A model generated the notes under the pieces. The model was not told where the DNA came from. It ran no database searches and saw only the letters and a program-made list of their open reading frames with translations. A stretch of 8,198 nucleotides of DNA, from positions 1 through 8,198 of the forward strand of contig JAISHJ010000038.1 of assembly GCA_031262625.1 (NCBI GenBank). Direction: 5' to 3'. Positions 1 through 5,859 of this stretch are shown in pieces. The stretch is from Ruminococcus sp. Its GTDB lineage: Bacteria > Bacillota > Clostridia > Oscillospirales > Ruminococcaceae. Position 1 is the stretch's first letter. Each line of letters opens with the position of its first letter. The translations under genes were made by a program, and so were the position numbers.

Positions 1-2
1 TA

Positions 3-173
3 TTTTTCATGCTCAACAGTTATACCACAGGACTTTCGGCGGAGGTTATGGAATACCTTTTGCGAAGCGTTCTCCCCGAAATGAATGTCAGTTCTTACGT
101 TTTGGGGCTGCCTGTCGGAAGCACCGAAAATGCTTTACCCTGCGGCTCTACAGCACTTGCGATAAATCTATAA
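3..173 (+). CDS. C-terminal end of an unidentified protein, truncated by the window edge (possibly ROK family)
   Basis: An open frame runs in from the left edge for 56 codons and stops at TAA 171-173. The visible tail includes MLNSYTTGLSAEVMEYLL and ends in PCGSTALAINL. The layout (a helix, a beta-strand ending near LGLPVG, then a Gly/Ala-rich terminal helix) loosely resembles the C-terminus of ROK-family sugar kinases and repressors, which often end in a GAA-x-LA motif; here it would read CGSTALAI. That is a weak, short match, so the function is left open. Only 12 bp separate it from ecfA1, and the ecfA1 ribosome binding site overlaps its stop codon, so it is probably cotranscribed with the transporter genes. 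It is not ribosomal protein L17, the usual upstream neighbour of ecfA1 in many Firmicutes. Being coding is likely because of tight packing and same strand; the family assignment is a guess. Confidence 0.55.
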   Translation, partial: FFMLNSYTTGLSAEVMEYLLRSVLPEMNVSSYVLGLPVGSTENALPCGSTALAINL

Positions 174-185
174 AAGGCTATTTTA

Positions 186-1034
186 ATGGAAAACATTATC
201 GAAATAAAAAACGTAAATTTTCGTTATCAAAATGCGGATGAAGAAGACACCGGAGTAAATGTTCTCGAACGGATTAACCTTAACATAAAAAAGGGCGAAT
301 TCGTTGCGGTGCTCGGTCATAACGGCTCGGGGAAATCTACCCTCGCCAAACTCTGCAACGCAATACTGCTCCCCTCCTCAGGAGTAGTTTTATCCTATGG
401 TATGGACACTTCTAATGAACAAAATCTCTTCGATATAAGAAAAAAAATCGGAATGGTTTTTCAAAATCCCGATAATCAGCTTGTGGCAACGGTTGTTGAA
501 GAAGATGTAGCTTTTGGGCTTGAAAATATCGGCGTTCCGGGGGAAGAAATGCGAAAACGCGTTGATGATGCTCTCAAAGCCGTCGATATGTACGAATACA
601 GAGAACACGCACCTCATAAGCTTTCCGGAGGACAAAAACAGCGCGTGGCAATCGCCGGAATTATCGCTATGAAGCCGGAATGTATAGTACTGGACGAGCC
701 TACCGCAATGCTTGATCCGCGCGGGCGCACTGAGGTTATGAATACCATCCGTATGCTTAACCGCGATTTCGGAATAACCATTGTGCTTATTACTCATTAT
801 ATGGAAGAAGCGGCGGAAGCAGACAGAATAGTAGTAATCGACGACGGAACAGTTATGCTTGACGGCAAGCCGGAGAGTGTTTTCTCGAAGGTTTCGCTCC
901 TTAAGTCGGTGGGACTTGATGTGCCGCAGGTTACGGAATTAATGTTTCGCTTAAAAGAGCAGGGGCTCCCCGCGCACACACATATTATTACCGAAGAAGC
1001 GGCGTTCGATCTGCTCTATAAGCTCTTAAAATAA
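186..1034 (+). CDS. ecfA1: Energy-coupling factor transporter ATPase EcfA1
   Basis: One of the two cytoplasmic ATPases that power ECF-type importers of vitamins and trace nutrients; it pairs with EcfA2 and binds EcfT. All ABC ATPase motifs are intact in the 282-residue product: Walker A GHNGSGKST (44-52), Q-loop VFQNPDNQ (91-98), signature LSGGQ (146-150), Walker B IVLDEP with D170/E171, D-loop MLDPRGR, and switch histidine H204. The Q-loop form FQNPDNQ and the MLDPRGR sequence are typical of EcfA1 rather than EcfA2. The length is normal for the family, and the C-terminal extension past about residue 230 (VGLDVPQVTELMFRLKEQG) is the expected ECF-specific tail. The ATG start is backed by AAAAGG at 172-177, 8 nt upstream. 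It is followed after 14 bp by ecfA2. Assignment to family is very secure; the transported substrate cannot be known because it depends on S components encoded elsewhere. Confidence 0.96.
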   Translation: MENIIEIKNVNFRYQNADEEDTGVNVLERINLNIKKGEFVAVLGHNGSGKSTLAKLCNAILLPSSGVVLSYGMDTSNEQNLFDIRKKIGMVFQNPDNQLVATVVEEDVAFGLENIGVPGEEMRKRVDDALKAVDMYEYREHAPHKLSGGQKQRVAIAGIIAMKPECIVLDEPTAMLDPRGRTEVMNTIRMLNRDFGITIVLITHYMEEAAEADRIVVIDDGTVMLDGKPESVFSKVSLLKSVGLDVPQVTELMFRLKEQGLPAHTHIITEEAAFDLLYKLLK

Positions 1035-1048
1035 CAGGAAAACGAAAA

Positions 1049-1912
1049 ATGTCGGAAAAAATAATTGTAAAAACCGAAAATTTAACCTACACCTACGGTC
1101 TCGGTACACCTTTTGAAAAAACAGCGGTTAAAGACGTTAATATCGAGATTGAAGAAGGCGAACTCTGCGGAATTATCGGGCATACCGGCTCGGGAAAATC
1201 CACGCTTATCCAGCACCTCAACGGGCTTATTAAGCCGACTTCGGGGAACGTTTATATTGACGGAGTTAATATCCGCGACAAGGGTGTTAAAATAAGAGAC
1301 ATTCGTTTTAAGGTCGGGCTTGTTTTCCAATATCCGGAATATCAGATTTTCGAGGACACTGTCTTTAAGGACATTGCCTTCGGTCCTAAGAATATGGGGC
1401 TTTCGGAGGATGAGGTTTCGCGAAGAGTGAAGGATTCTGCGGAGATTGTAGGGCTTAAACCCGAAACGCTTAAAAAATCGCCGTTTGAACTGTCGGGCGG
1501 ACAAAAACGCCGGGTAGCTATCGCGGGAGTTATGGCGATGGAACCGAAAGTGCTTATTTTGGACGAGCCTGTCGCAGGGCTTGACCCTAAGGGGCGCGAA
1601 AAAATCTTAGCACAGATTAAACGCTACAGAGACCAAAAAAACGCAACGGTACTCCTTATCTCCCACAGCATGGAGGATGTAGCAAGGTTTACAACTAAAA
1701 TTTTAGTGATGGAAAACGGCGGCGTTTTTTGTTACGATACTCCCCCGAAAGTTTTCGGGAGGGCGGCAGAACTTGCTTCAATGGGGCTTGCAGTACCGCA
1801 GATTACAAGGGTAATAAACCGCTTAAAGTCCTCAGGAATTGACATAGAAGGTGACATCTACACCGTTGACTACGCAGTAAAAAAGATAAATGAATACTTA
1901 GCACGAAAGTAA
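1049..1912 (+). CDS. ecfA2: Energy-coupling factor transporter ATPase EcfA2
   Basis: Second ATPase of the ECF importer, forming a heterodimer with EcfA1 beneath EcfT. The 287-residue product has Walker A GHTGSGKST (44-52), Q-loop LVFQYPEYQIFE (about 91-102), signature LSGGQ (148-152), Walker B VLILDEP with D172/E173, D-loop AGLDPKGR, and switch histidine H206 in LLISHSMED. The FQYPEYQxFE form and AGLDPKGR are characteristic of EcfA2, and the order EcfA1 then EcfA2 matches the standard arrangement. The C-terminal domain (LASMGLAVPQITRVINRL) is the family-typical tail. AGGA at 1036-1039 lies 9 nt before the ATG. Only 3 bp separate its stop from ecfT. All catalytic residues are present, so the pair should have two competent nucleotide sites, as seen by inspection only. 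Confidence 0.96.
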   Translation: MSEKIIVKTENLTYTYGLGTPFEKTAVKDVNIEIEEGELCGIIGHTGSGKSTLIQHLNGLIKPTSGNVYIDGVNIRDKGVKIRDIRFKVGLVFQYPEYQIFEDTVFKDIAFGPKNMGLSEDEVSRRVKDSAEIVGLKPETLKKSPFELSGGQKRRVAIAGVMAMEPKVLILDEPVAGLDPKGREKILAQIKRYRDQKNATVLLISHSMEDVARFTTKILVMENGGVFCYDTPPKVFGRAAELASMGLAVPQITRVINRLKSSGIDIEGDIYTVDYAVKKINEYLARK

Positions 1913-1915
1913 ATT

Positions 1916-2716
1916 ATGCTCAAAGATATTACAATAGGACAGTTTTTCCCCGGAGATTCAATCCTGCACAGGATGGATGCACGCTTTAAGATTATAATTA
2001 CCGCGCTCTTTATCGCTATGCTTTTTTCCGCAGACACGATTATAGGGCTTATTCCCGGAATTGTATTTATGGCGGTCTGCTACGCGCTTTCAAAAATACC
2101 TTTTCGCCTTATGCTCAAAAGTTTAAAGCCGATTATTCCGATAATTCTATTTACTTCGGTTCTTAATTTATTCTTTCTTGACGGCGTAGTACTGTTCAGA
2201 ATAGGCTTTGTTAAGATTACTTATTACGGAATTGAGTTTACCGTGATAATGATTCTGCGGATTGCGGCTCTGATTGCGGGGTCTTCGCTCCTTACCTACA
2301 CTTCCTCGCCGATAAGCCTCACAGATGCGGTCGAAAGCCTTCTTTCGCCATTAAAAAAGCTTCGCTTCCCGGTTCATGAACTTTCAATGATGATGTCGAT
2401 TGCACTCCGCTTTATTCCTACATTAATTGAAGAAACGGATAAGATTATGTCGGCGCAAAAGGCACGGGGTGCGGATATGGAGAGCGGCGGACTGCTTCAT
2501 CGTGCGAAAGCGCTCGTTCCGATACTTATTCCGCTTTTTGTCTCGGCATTCTCTCGGGCAATGGAACTTGCTCTCGCTATGGAATGCCGCTGTTATCAAG
2601 GCGGGGAGGGGCGCACAAGGCTTAAGGAACTTCACTCGAAGGGTGCCGACTATTTAGGCTTAACTATAGCTATGTTATTTTTAGATGCAACCGTTTTGGT
2701 TGATTTGTTATTATGA
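1916..2716 (+). CDS. ecfT: ECF transporter transmembrane coupling protein EcfT
   Basis: Integral membrane scaffold that links the EcfA1/EcfA2 ATPases to interchangeable substrate-binding S components. The 266-residue protein begins with the family-typical IGQFFPGDSxLHRMDAR stretch, then hydrophobic segments at about 24-38, 42-58, 70-88 and 106-127, a cytoplasmic coupling region, and a last membrane segment near 244-265. The first coupling motif is a canonical A183-R184-G185 (QKARGAD). The second, usually written ARG, reads C224-R225-C226 in AMECRCYQGGEGRTR; the arginine expected to contact the ATPase groove is kept. The start lies 3 bp after ecfA2 with only a weak purine stretch (CGAAAG) before it, so translation is probably coupled to ecfA2. 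Its TGA overlaps the truA start as ATGA. No S-component gene is adjacent, which fits a group II (shared) ECF system. Confidence 0.95.
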   Translation: MLKDITIGQFFPGDSILHRMDARFKIIITALFIAMLFSADTIIGLIPGIVFMAVCYALSKIPFRLMLKSLKPIIPIILFTSVLNLFFLDGVVLFRIGFVKITYYGIEFTVIMILRIAALIAGSSLLTYTSSPISLTDAVESLLSPLKKLRFPVHELSMMMSIALRFIPTLIEETDKIMSAQKARGADMESGGLLHRAKALVPILIPLFVSAFSRAMELALAMECRCYQGGEGRTRLKELHSKGADYLGLTIAMLFLDATVLVDLLL

Positions 2717-3450
2717 ATATCAAAGTCACAATCGCCTATAACGGCAGTAATTATCACGGTTTCGAGCGGCAAAAAAACGCCGTCGGGGTACAAAATGTAA
2801 TTGAGGATGCACTCCTAAAGTTAACCGGAGAAAAAACAGATATTATCGGCTGTTCGCGCACCGATACAGGCGTTCATGCACGCGAATTTATCTTTAATTT
2901 TCACACCGAAACAGAACTGAAAATCAATCGCATTGTTACGGGGCTTAATCATTTTCTGCCGAGTGATATTGCCGCTAAAAGCGCGGAGACAGTGCCGGAC
3001 GACTTTCACGCACGTTATTCCTGTACCGGCAAAGAGTACGAATATCTTATTTTTTGCAGTAAAAACCGCAACCCCTTTTATGAAAATCTTGCGTTTCGAT
3101 ACAGCGTTCCGATTGACGAAAACCTGCTTCAAAAAGAACTTGCAGTTATAGTCGGAAAGCATGATTTTCGCTCGTTTTGCGGACAAAACGGCATACGAGA
3201 AAACACCGTCCGCGAAATCTATGCGGCGGATATAAAGCGCGTGGGCGACATAATTACTATTACCATTTCCGGTGACGGATTTTTATACAACATGATTAGG
3301 ATAATCGTCGGGACGCTTCTTGAAATAAATGAAGGTAAGCGTGAACCGGGAGCAATGCTTCACATATTAAATGCGCTTGACAGAAGCGCGGCGGGGCGGA
3401 CTGCACCGCCCGAGGGGCTTTATCTTAACAGGGTTTATTATGAAAAATGA
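2713..3450 (+). CDS. truA: tRNA pseudouridine(38-40) synthase TruA
   Basis: Converts uridines 38, 39 and 40 in the anticodon arm of many tRNAs to pseudouridine in the cytoplasm. The 245-residue length is normal. The product opens with the family signature VTIAYNGSNYHGFERQ, has the catalytic aspartate D51 inside SRTDTGVHA (commonly GRTDxGVHA; here Ser precedes RTD), a conserved GKEYEYLI block (107-114) containing the active-site tyrosine region, HDFRSFC (150-156), and GDGFLYNMIRIIVGTLLE (187-204), the classic TruA C-terminal motif. The ATG overlaps the ecfT stop by the ATGA arrangement, indicating coupled translation. The ecfA-ecfA-ecfT-truA order is widespread in Firmicutes. The rplM-rpsI genes that often follow truA are not present here; a small membrane-protein gene follows instead and starts within the truA 3' end. 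Confidence 0.96.
   Translation: MNIKVTIAYNGSNYHGFERQKNAVGVQNVIEDALLKLTGEKTDIIGCSRTDTGVHAREFIFNFHTETELKINRIVTGLNHFLPSDIAAKSAETVPDDFHARYSCTGKEYEYLIFCSKNRNPFYENLAFRYSVPIDENLLQKELAVIVGKHDFRSFCGQNGIRENTVREIYAADIKRVGDIITITISGDGFLYNMIRIIVGTLLEINEGKREPGAMLHILNALDRSAAGRTAPPEGLYLNRVYYEK
3430..3433 (+). promoter_or_regulatory. Ribosome binding site that fixes the start of the 3440 gene
   Basis: AGGG sits 6 nt before the ATG at 3440 and inside the end of truA. It supports starting the small membrane protein there rather than at the upstream in-frame ATG at 3371, which would add 23 residues rich in Arg and Gly that read like out-of-frame truA sequence. Confidence 0.55.
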
Positions 3451-3769
3451 CGGTAAAAAGAAACTGCTTTTTGCGATAAAATTGATCCTTATTGATACGG
3501 CAATTGCGCTTATTTTCTACTTCACGATTTGGCGGATATTAATGGTTGCGCTTCGTATGCTCGGCGTAATTGCAGGCTTTATCGTGCTTATAGCAACAGA
3601 AATTTCGATAACGAAAAGAATACTAAAGAAAAATGAAATTATAATATCCGAAAAAACAAAAGTTATCTTGACGATAATACTTATCTTTGTTCCGTTAGCG
3701 GCATTTTTCGTTTTCTTTACAATAATGATGATGCTTTCGGCATCCCGTAACTACACTCCGCAATTTTAA
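3440..3769 (+). CDS. Small three-helix membrane protein, unknown function
   Basis: I do not recognise this 109-residue protein. It starts with a short basic N-terminus (MKNDGKKK), then three strongly hydrophobic segments at about 9-31, 34-53 and 75-99, with a basic/polar stretch (residues 54-74, SITKRILKKNE and on) between the second and third. This predicts a small inner-membrane protein with a cytoplasmic N-terminus and a cytoplasmic-facing charged loop; the short C-terminal tail SASRNYTPQF would then be outside. The ATG at 3440 is preferred over the in-frame ATG at 3371 because of AGGG at 3430-3433 and because the extra residues would lie wholly inside truA. The gene overlaps truA by 11 bp and ends 21 bp before the next start, so it belongs to the same operon. 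No catalytic motif is visible; it could be an accessory of the envelope proteins encoded next. Hydrophobic coding structure makes it a likely real gene. Confidence 0.75.
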   Translation: MKNDGKKKLLFAIKLILIDTAIALIFYFTIWRILMVALRMLGVIAGFIVLIATEISITKRILKKNEIIISEKTKVILTIILIFVPLAAFFVFFTIMMMLSASRNYTPQF

Positions 3770-3790
3770 TATATACAAGGTTAAATACAT

Positions 3791-5005
3791 ATGTCTATTG
3801 ATATTTCAGCGCGCAGAAAAAAGGATAAAGCCTTAAAACTTAAAAAGGTCTTCTTTCGTGTTTTTGTACTTTTTTGTATTGCGGCGGCTGTCTTTATCGT
3901 AATTTATACTCATGATGCATGGTACCCTGAAATGGAGGGTATATTAAAACGTGTGCCCGAAAGTCGGTCGGGGCTTGCGGAGGGGAATTTTCCGCTGTCA
4001 CTGCCGGAATCGGAAACAGTACGCGCAAAAGCTTTCGAGGGCGGATTTGCAATTATCTCCGACACAAAAGTCGCGGCTTTCGACACGAACGGTGCAGAGC
4101 TTCTTTCCGTCTCCCATAACTACTCAAATCCGGCGGTATCTGCATATAAAAATGAATTTGTAACATATGATATAGGCGGTAAGAGTTTTTCTGTCTACCG
4201 AAAAGGAAAGCTTCGCTACACAAAAAATCTTACAGAACAGCTTCTCCTCGTTCGCGTAAAGGACGGTCTTTGCGGAGCAGTAACAATCGGCTCGAAACAC
4301 CCCGCCGTACTGACTGTTTACGACAGCACCGGGCGCGAGATTTTCAGTTTCCGCTCCACCAAACGCATAGCAGATATTGCCTTTAACCATGACAACACGG
4401 GGGTATTTATATCGCTTCTTTCTTCAAAAGGCGGCGACCTTGTATCTAACGTGGTTTACTATTCCTTCTCTGAAAACGGAAAGGATGAAAAGGGTACAGC
4501 AATTCCCGTGTACGAAAGCGACACATTTGAGACACTTACGCTGTCAATGACCGCCGTTCCTGCAAAAACAGGCGAAGAAATGTCAGACATCTTGATACTT
4601 ACCGGGGACATGGAACTTGCGGTATTATCAAGCGAACTTAAACTGTTAAAGCAGGTTATCTATGACGATTCAGGCTCGCTTAAAAGCTATTCCGTAAACG
4701 GTCTTACCGCCGCTCTGCTTTTTAATAATGCGGGCGGTTCCGCGACCGGTGAGGATTTGCTTATCCTCGACAGCGATTATATGGTTCATAAAACCGTACT
4801 TCCGGGCGATGTTTACACAGTCGCTGCGCAGGATGACTTCGGAATTTTAGCTCTTACAGACGGTAAAATCGACCGCATAAGCCTTTCGGGGAATGATATA
4901 GCCGACATTCATCTCCCGGGGACATATAACAATATATTCATCTCCGGCGAATATATTTTCCTTTTAGGATATGGCGAAATTAACCGCCTTGATTTACCGG
5001 CTTAG
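3791..5005 (+). CDS. Membrane-anchored extracytoplasmic protein, DUF5711-like, probable beta-propeller
   Basis: The 404-residue product has a very basic N-terminus (RRKKDKALKLKK), one hydrophobic segment at about 20-39, then a long soluble region, which predicts a signal anchor with the rest outside the membrane. The architecture resembles the DUF5711 family of Clostridia, recalled from general knowledge and not searched. The soluble part shows recurring strand-turn-strand units with D/S-x-x-G-like turns, for example VAAFDTNGAELL (94-105), FSVYRKGKLRY (133-143), LTVYDSTGREIF (174-185), VYYSFSENGKDEKG (222-235), LAVLSSELKLLKQ (276-288), LLILDSDYMVHKT (323-335) and DRISLSGNDI (361-370). The spacing of about 37-52 residues suits blades of a seven-bladed propeller; this is inference. 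CAAGG at 3776-3780 lies 10 nt before the ATG. No lipobox, catalytic triad or cell-wall anchor was seen. It is followed after 21 bp by a CvpA-family gene, so a joint envelope role is possible. Confidence 0.85.
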   Translation: MSIDISARRKKDKALKLKKVFFRVFVLFCIAAAVFIVIYTHDAWYPEMEGILKRVPESRSGLAEGNFPLSLPESETVRAKAFEGGFAIISDTKVAAFDTNGAELLSVSHNYSNPAVSAYKNEFVTYDIGGKSFSVYRKGKLRYTKNLTEQLLLVRVKDGLCGAVTIGSKHPAVLTVYDSTGREIFSFRSTKRIADIAFNHDNTGVFISLLSSKGGDLVSNVVYYSFSENGKDEKGTAIPVYESDTFETLTLSMTAVPAKTGEEMSDILILTGDMELAVLSSELKLLKQVIYDDSGSLKSYSVNGLTAALLFNNAGGSATGEDLLILDSDYMVHKTVLPGDVYTVAAQDDFGILALTDGKIDRISLSGNDIADIHLPGTYNNIFISGEYIFLLGYGEINRLDLPA

Positions 5006-5011
5006 CAGATT

Positions 5012-5015
5012 GGAG
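5012..5015 (+). promoter_or_regulatory. Ribosome binding site bearing on the CvpA-family start
   Basis: GGAG at 5012-5015 is the only Shine-Dalgarno-like sequence between the two genes. It is 11 nt from the TTG at 5027 but only 2 nt from the TTG at 5018. The second spacing is too short for normal initiation, so the 5027 TTG is favoured. Confidence 0.5.
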
Positions 5016-5026
5016 ACTTGATTATC

Positions 5027-5839
5027 TTGGCAATTGCAGCAGACATTATAACAGTATTAGTAATCATAACCGGGCTGATGATCGGTTACAAAAACGGCTT
5101 CTTAAAGATGATTCTGTCATTCATATTCCTGATAATTGCGGCAGTTACAGCTACATTTATCTCGAACGCTCTGGATGATTTTATCTGTGACAGGTATCTC
5201 CTTCCGACTGTAAAGACCGAACTTACAGAATATGTTAGCAATGTTTATGATGGATTTGTGACAGAATCATTACCGCTAAATGAATTTTCAGATAATTATC
5301 ACTCTGGGGTATTGACTGCTAATGAAATAAATGATATAATAGACGAGAAGATAAAAAAGTTTACCGATTCGCTTAAAGATTACGCCGACAGCCTTAATCT
5401 TCCCTTTGAAATTAAGCTTTCAAACAGCGAGATTGACGGCGTTGCCGCGATTTTCGACGGTGATAATCCCGAAAACAGACTGAGCGTTTTCGATAATCCT
5501 ACCACTCCTACAGTCGAATTCTTAACCGAAAAGGCTGTCCGCCCGACATTAATTAGGATTCTCGGAAATATTATCTTTACAGTTTCATTTATCATTCTTT
5601 CGATAATTTTCAGCGCAGTTGTCAGTGCTTTGGGAATAATAAACCGATTGCCGCTCTTAGGGACGGTTAACCGCCTTGCAGGAGCAGTTTTAGGGCTCAT
5701 TATCTCCGCAATGATTCTGTATATTTTATCGCTGATTCTGATGATAATTATAAACCAAAATCCGGAATATCAAGCTTTTTTTGATGAGACAATTATAACC
5801 AAATACGTCATTAACTACTTGACGGAAGTACGAAGTTAA
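5027..5839 (+). CDS. CvpA-family integral membrane protein with a long extracytoplasmic loop
   Basis: The product has 270 residues when read from the TTG at 5027; a TTG at 5018 would add three. No ATG is available before the first membrane segment. Numbering from 5027, hydrophobic segments lie at about 5-19, 28-47, 181-205 and 218-244. The stretch INRLPLLGTVNRLAGAVLGL (205-224) is the clearest CvpA-family feature: an Asn-Arg/Gly-rich hinge before the last helix. E. coli CvpA, named for its effect on colicin V production, has about 160 residues; this protein is longer because of an approximately 130-residue polar segment between helices 2 and 3. Basic residues in the short loops (YKNGFLK; NRL...VNR) put those loops in the cytoplasm and hence the long segment outside. 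The exact function of Gram-positive CvpA-family proteins is not established. It sits 21 bp after the DUF5711-like gene and 20 bp before clpE. Confidence 0.85.
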   Translation: MAIAADIITVLVIITGLMIGYKNGFLKMILSFIFLIIAAVTATFISNALDDFICDRYLLPTVKTELTEYVSNVYDGFVTESLPLNEFSDNYHSGVLTANEINDIIDEKIKKFTDSLKDYADSLNLPFEIKLSNSEIDGVAAIFDGDNPENRLSVFDNPTTPTVEFLTEKAVRPTLIRILGNIIFTVSFIILSIIFSAVVSALGIINRLPLLGTVNRLAGAVLGLIISAMILYILSLILMIIINQNPEYQAFFDETIITKYVINYLTEVRS

Positions 5840-5845
5840 CGTAGC

Positions 5846-5852
5846 AAAGGAG
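5846..5852 (+). promoter_or_regulatory. Strong Shine-Dalgarno sequence of the ClpE-like gene
   Basis: AAAGGAG lies 7 nt before the ATG at 5860. It is the best match to the anti-Shine-Dalgarno sequence in the window, which suggests that clpE is translated efficiently and independently of the gene before it. No CtsR-type GGTCAAA heptad repeat or CIRCE-like inverted repeat is seen in the 20-bp gap or just upstream. Confidence 0.75.
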
Positions 5853-5859
5853 AATTATT

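Noticed and set aside
390..797. Minus-strand open frame of 135 codons within ecfA1
   Set aside because: It lies wholly opposite a strongly supported ABC ATPase, shows no family motifs and has no credible ribosome binding site; it is a shadow of the coding strand.
3371..3439. Upstream ATG giving a 132-residue form of the small membrane protein
   Set aside because: The extra 23 residues lie inside truA, are Arg/Gly-rich and lack a ribosome binding site; AGGG before 3440 supports the shorter form.
3668..3696. Possible promoter inside the small membrane-protein gene (TTGACG at 3668-3673)
   Set aside because: The expected -10 position reads TCCGTT, which is not a -10 box.
5819..5847. Possible sigma-A promoter before clpE (TTGACG at 5819-5824)
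   Set aside because: At 17-bp spacing the -10 position reads TAGCAA, a poor match, and it would overlap the ribosome binding site.
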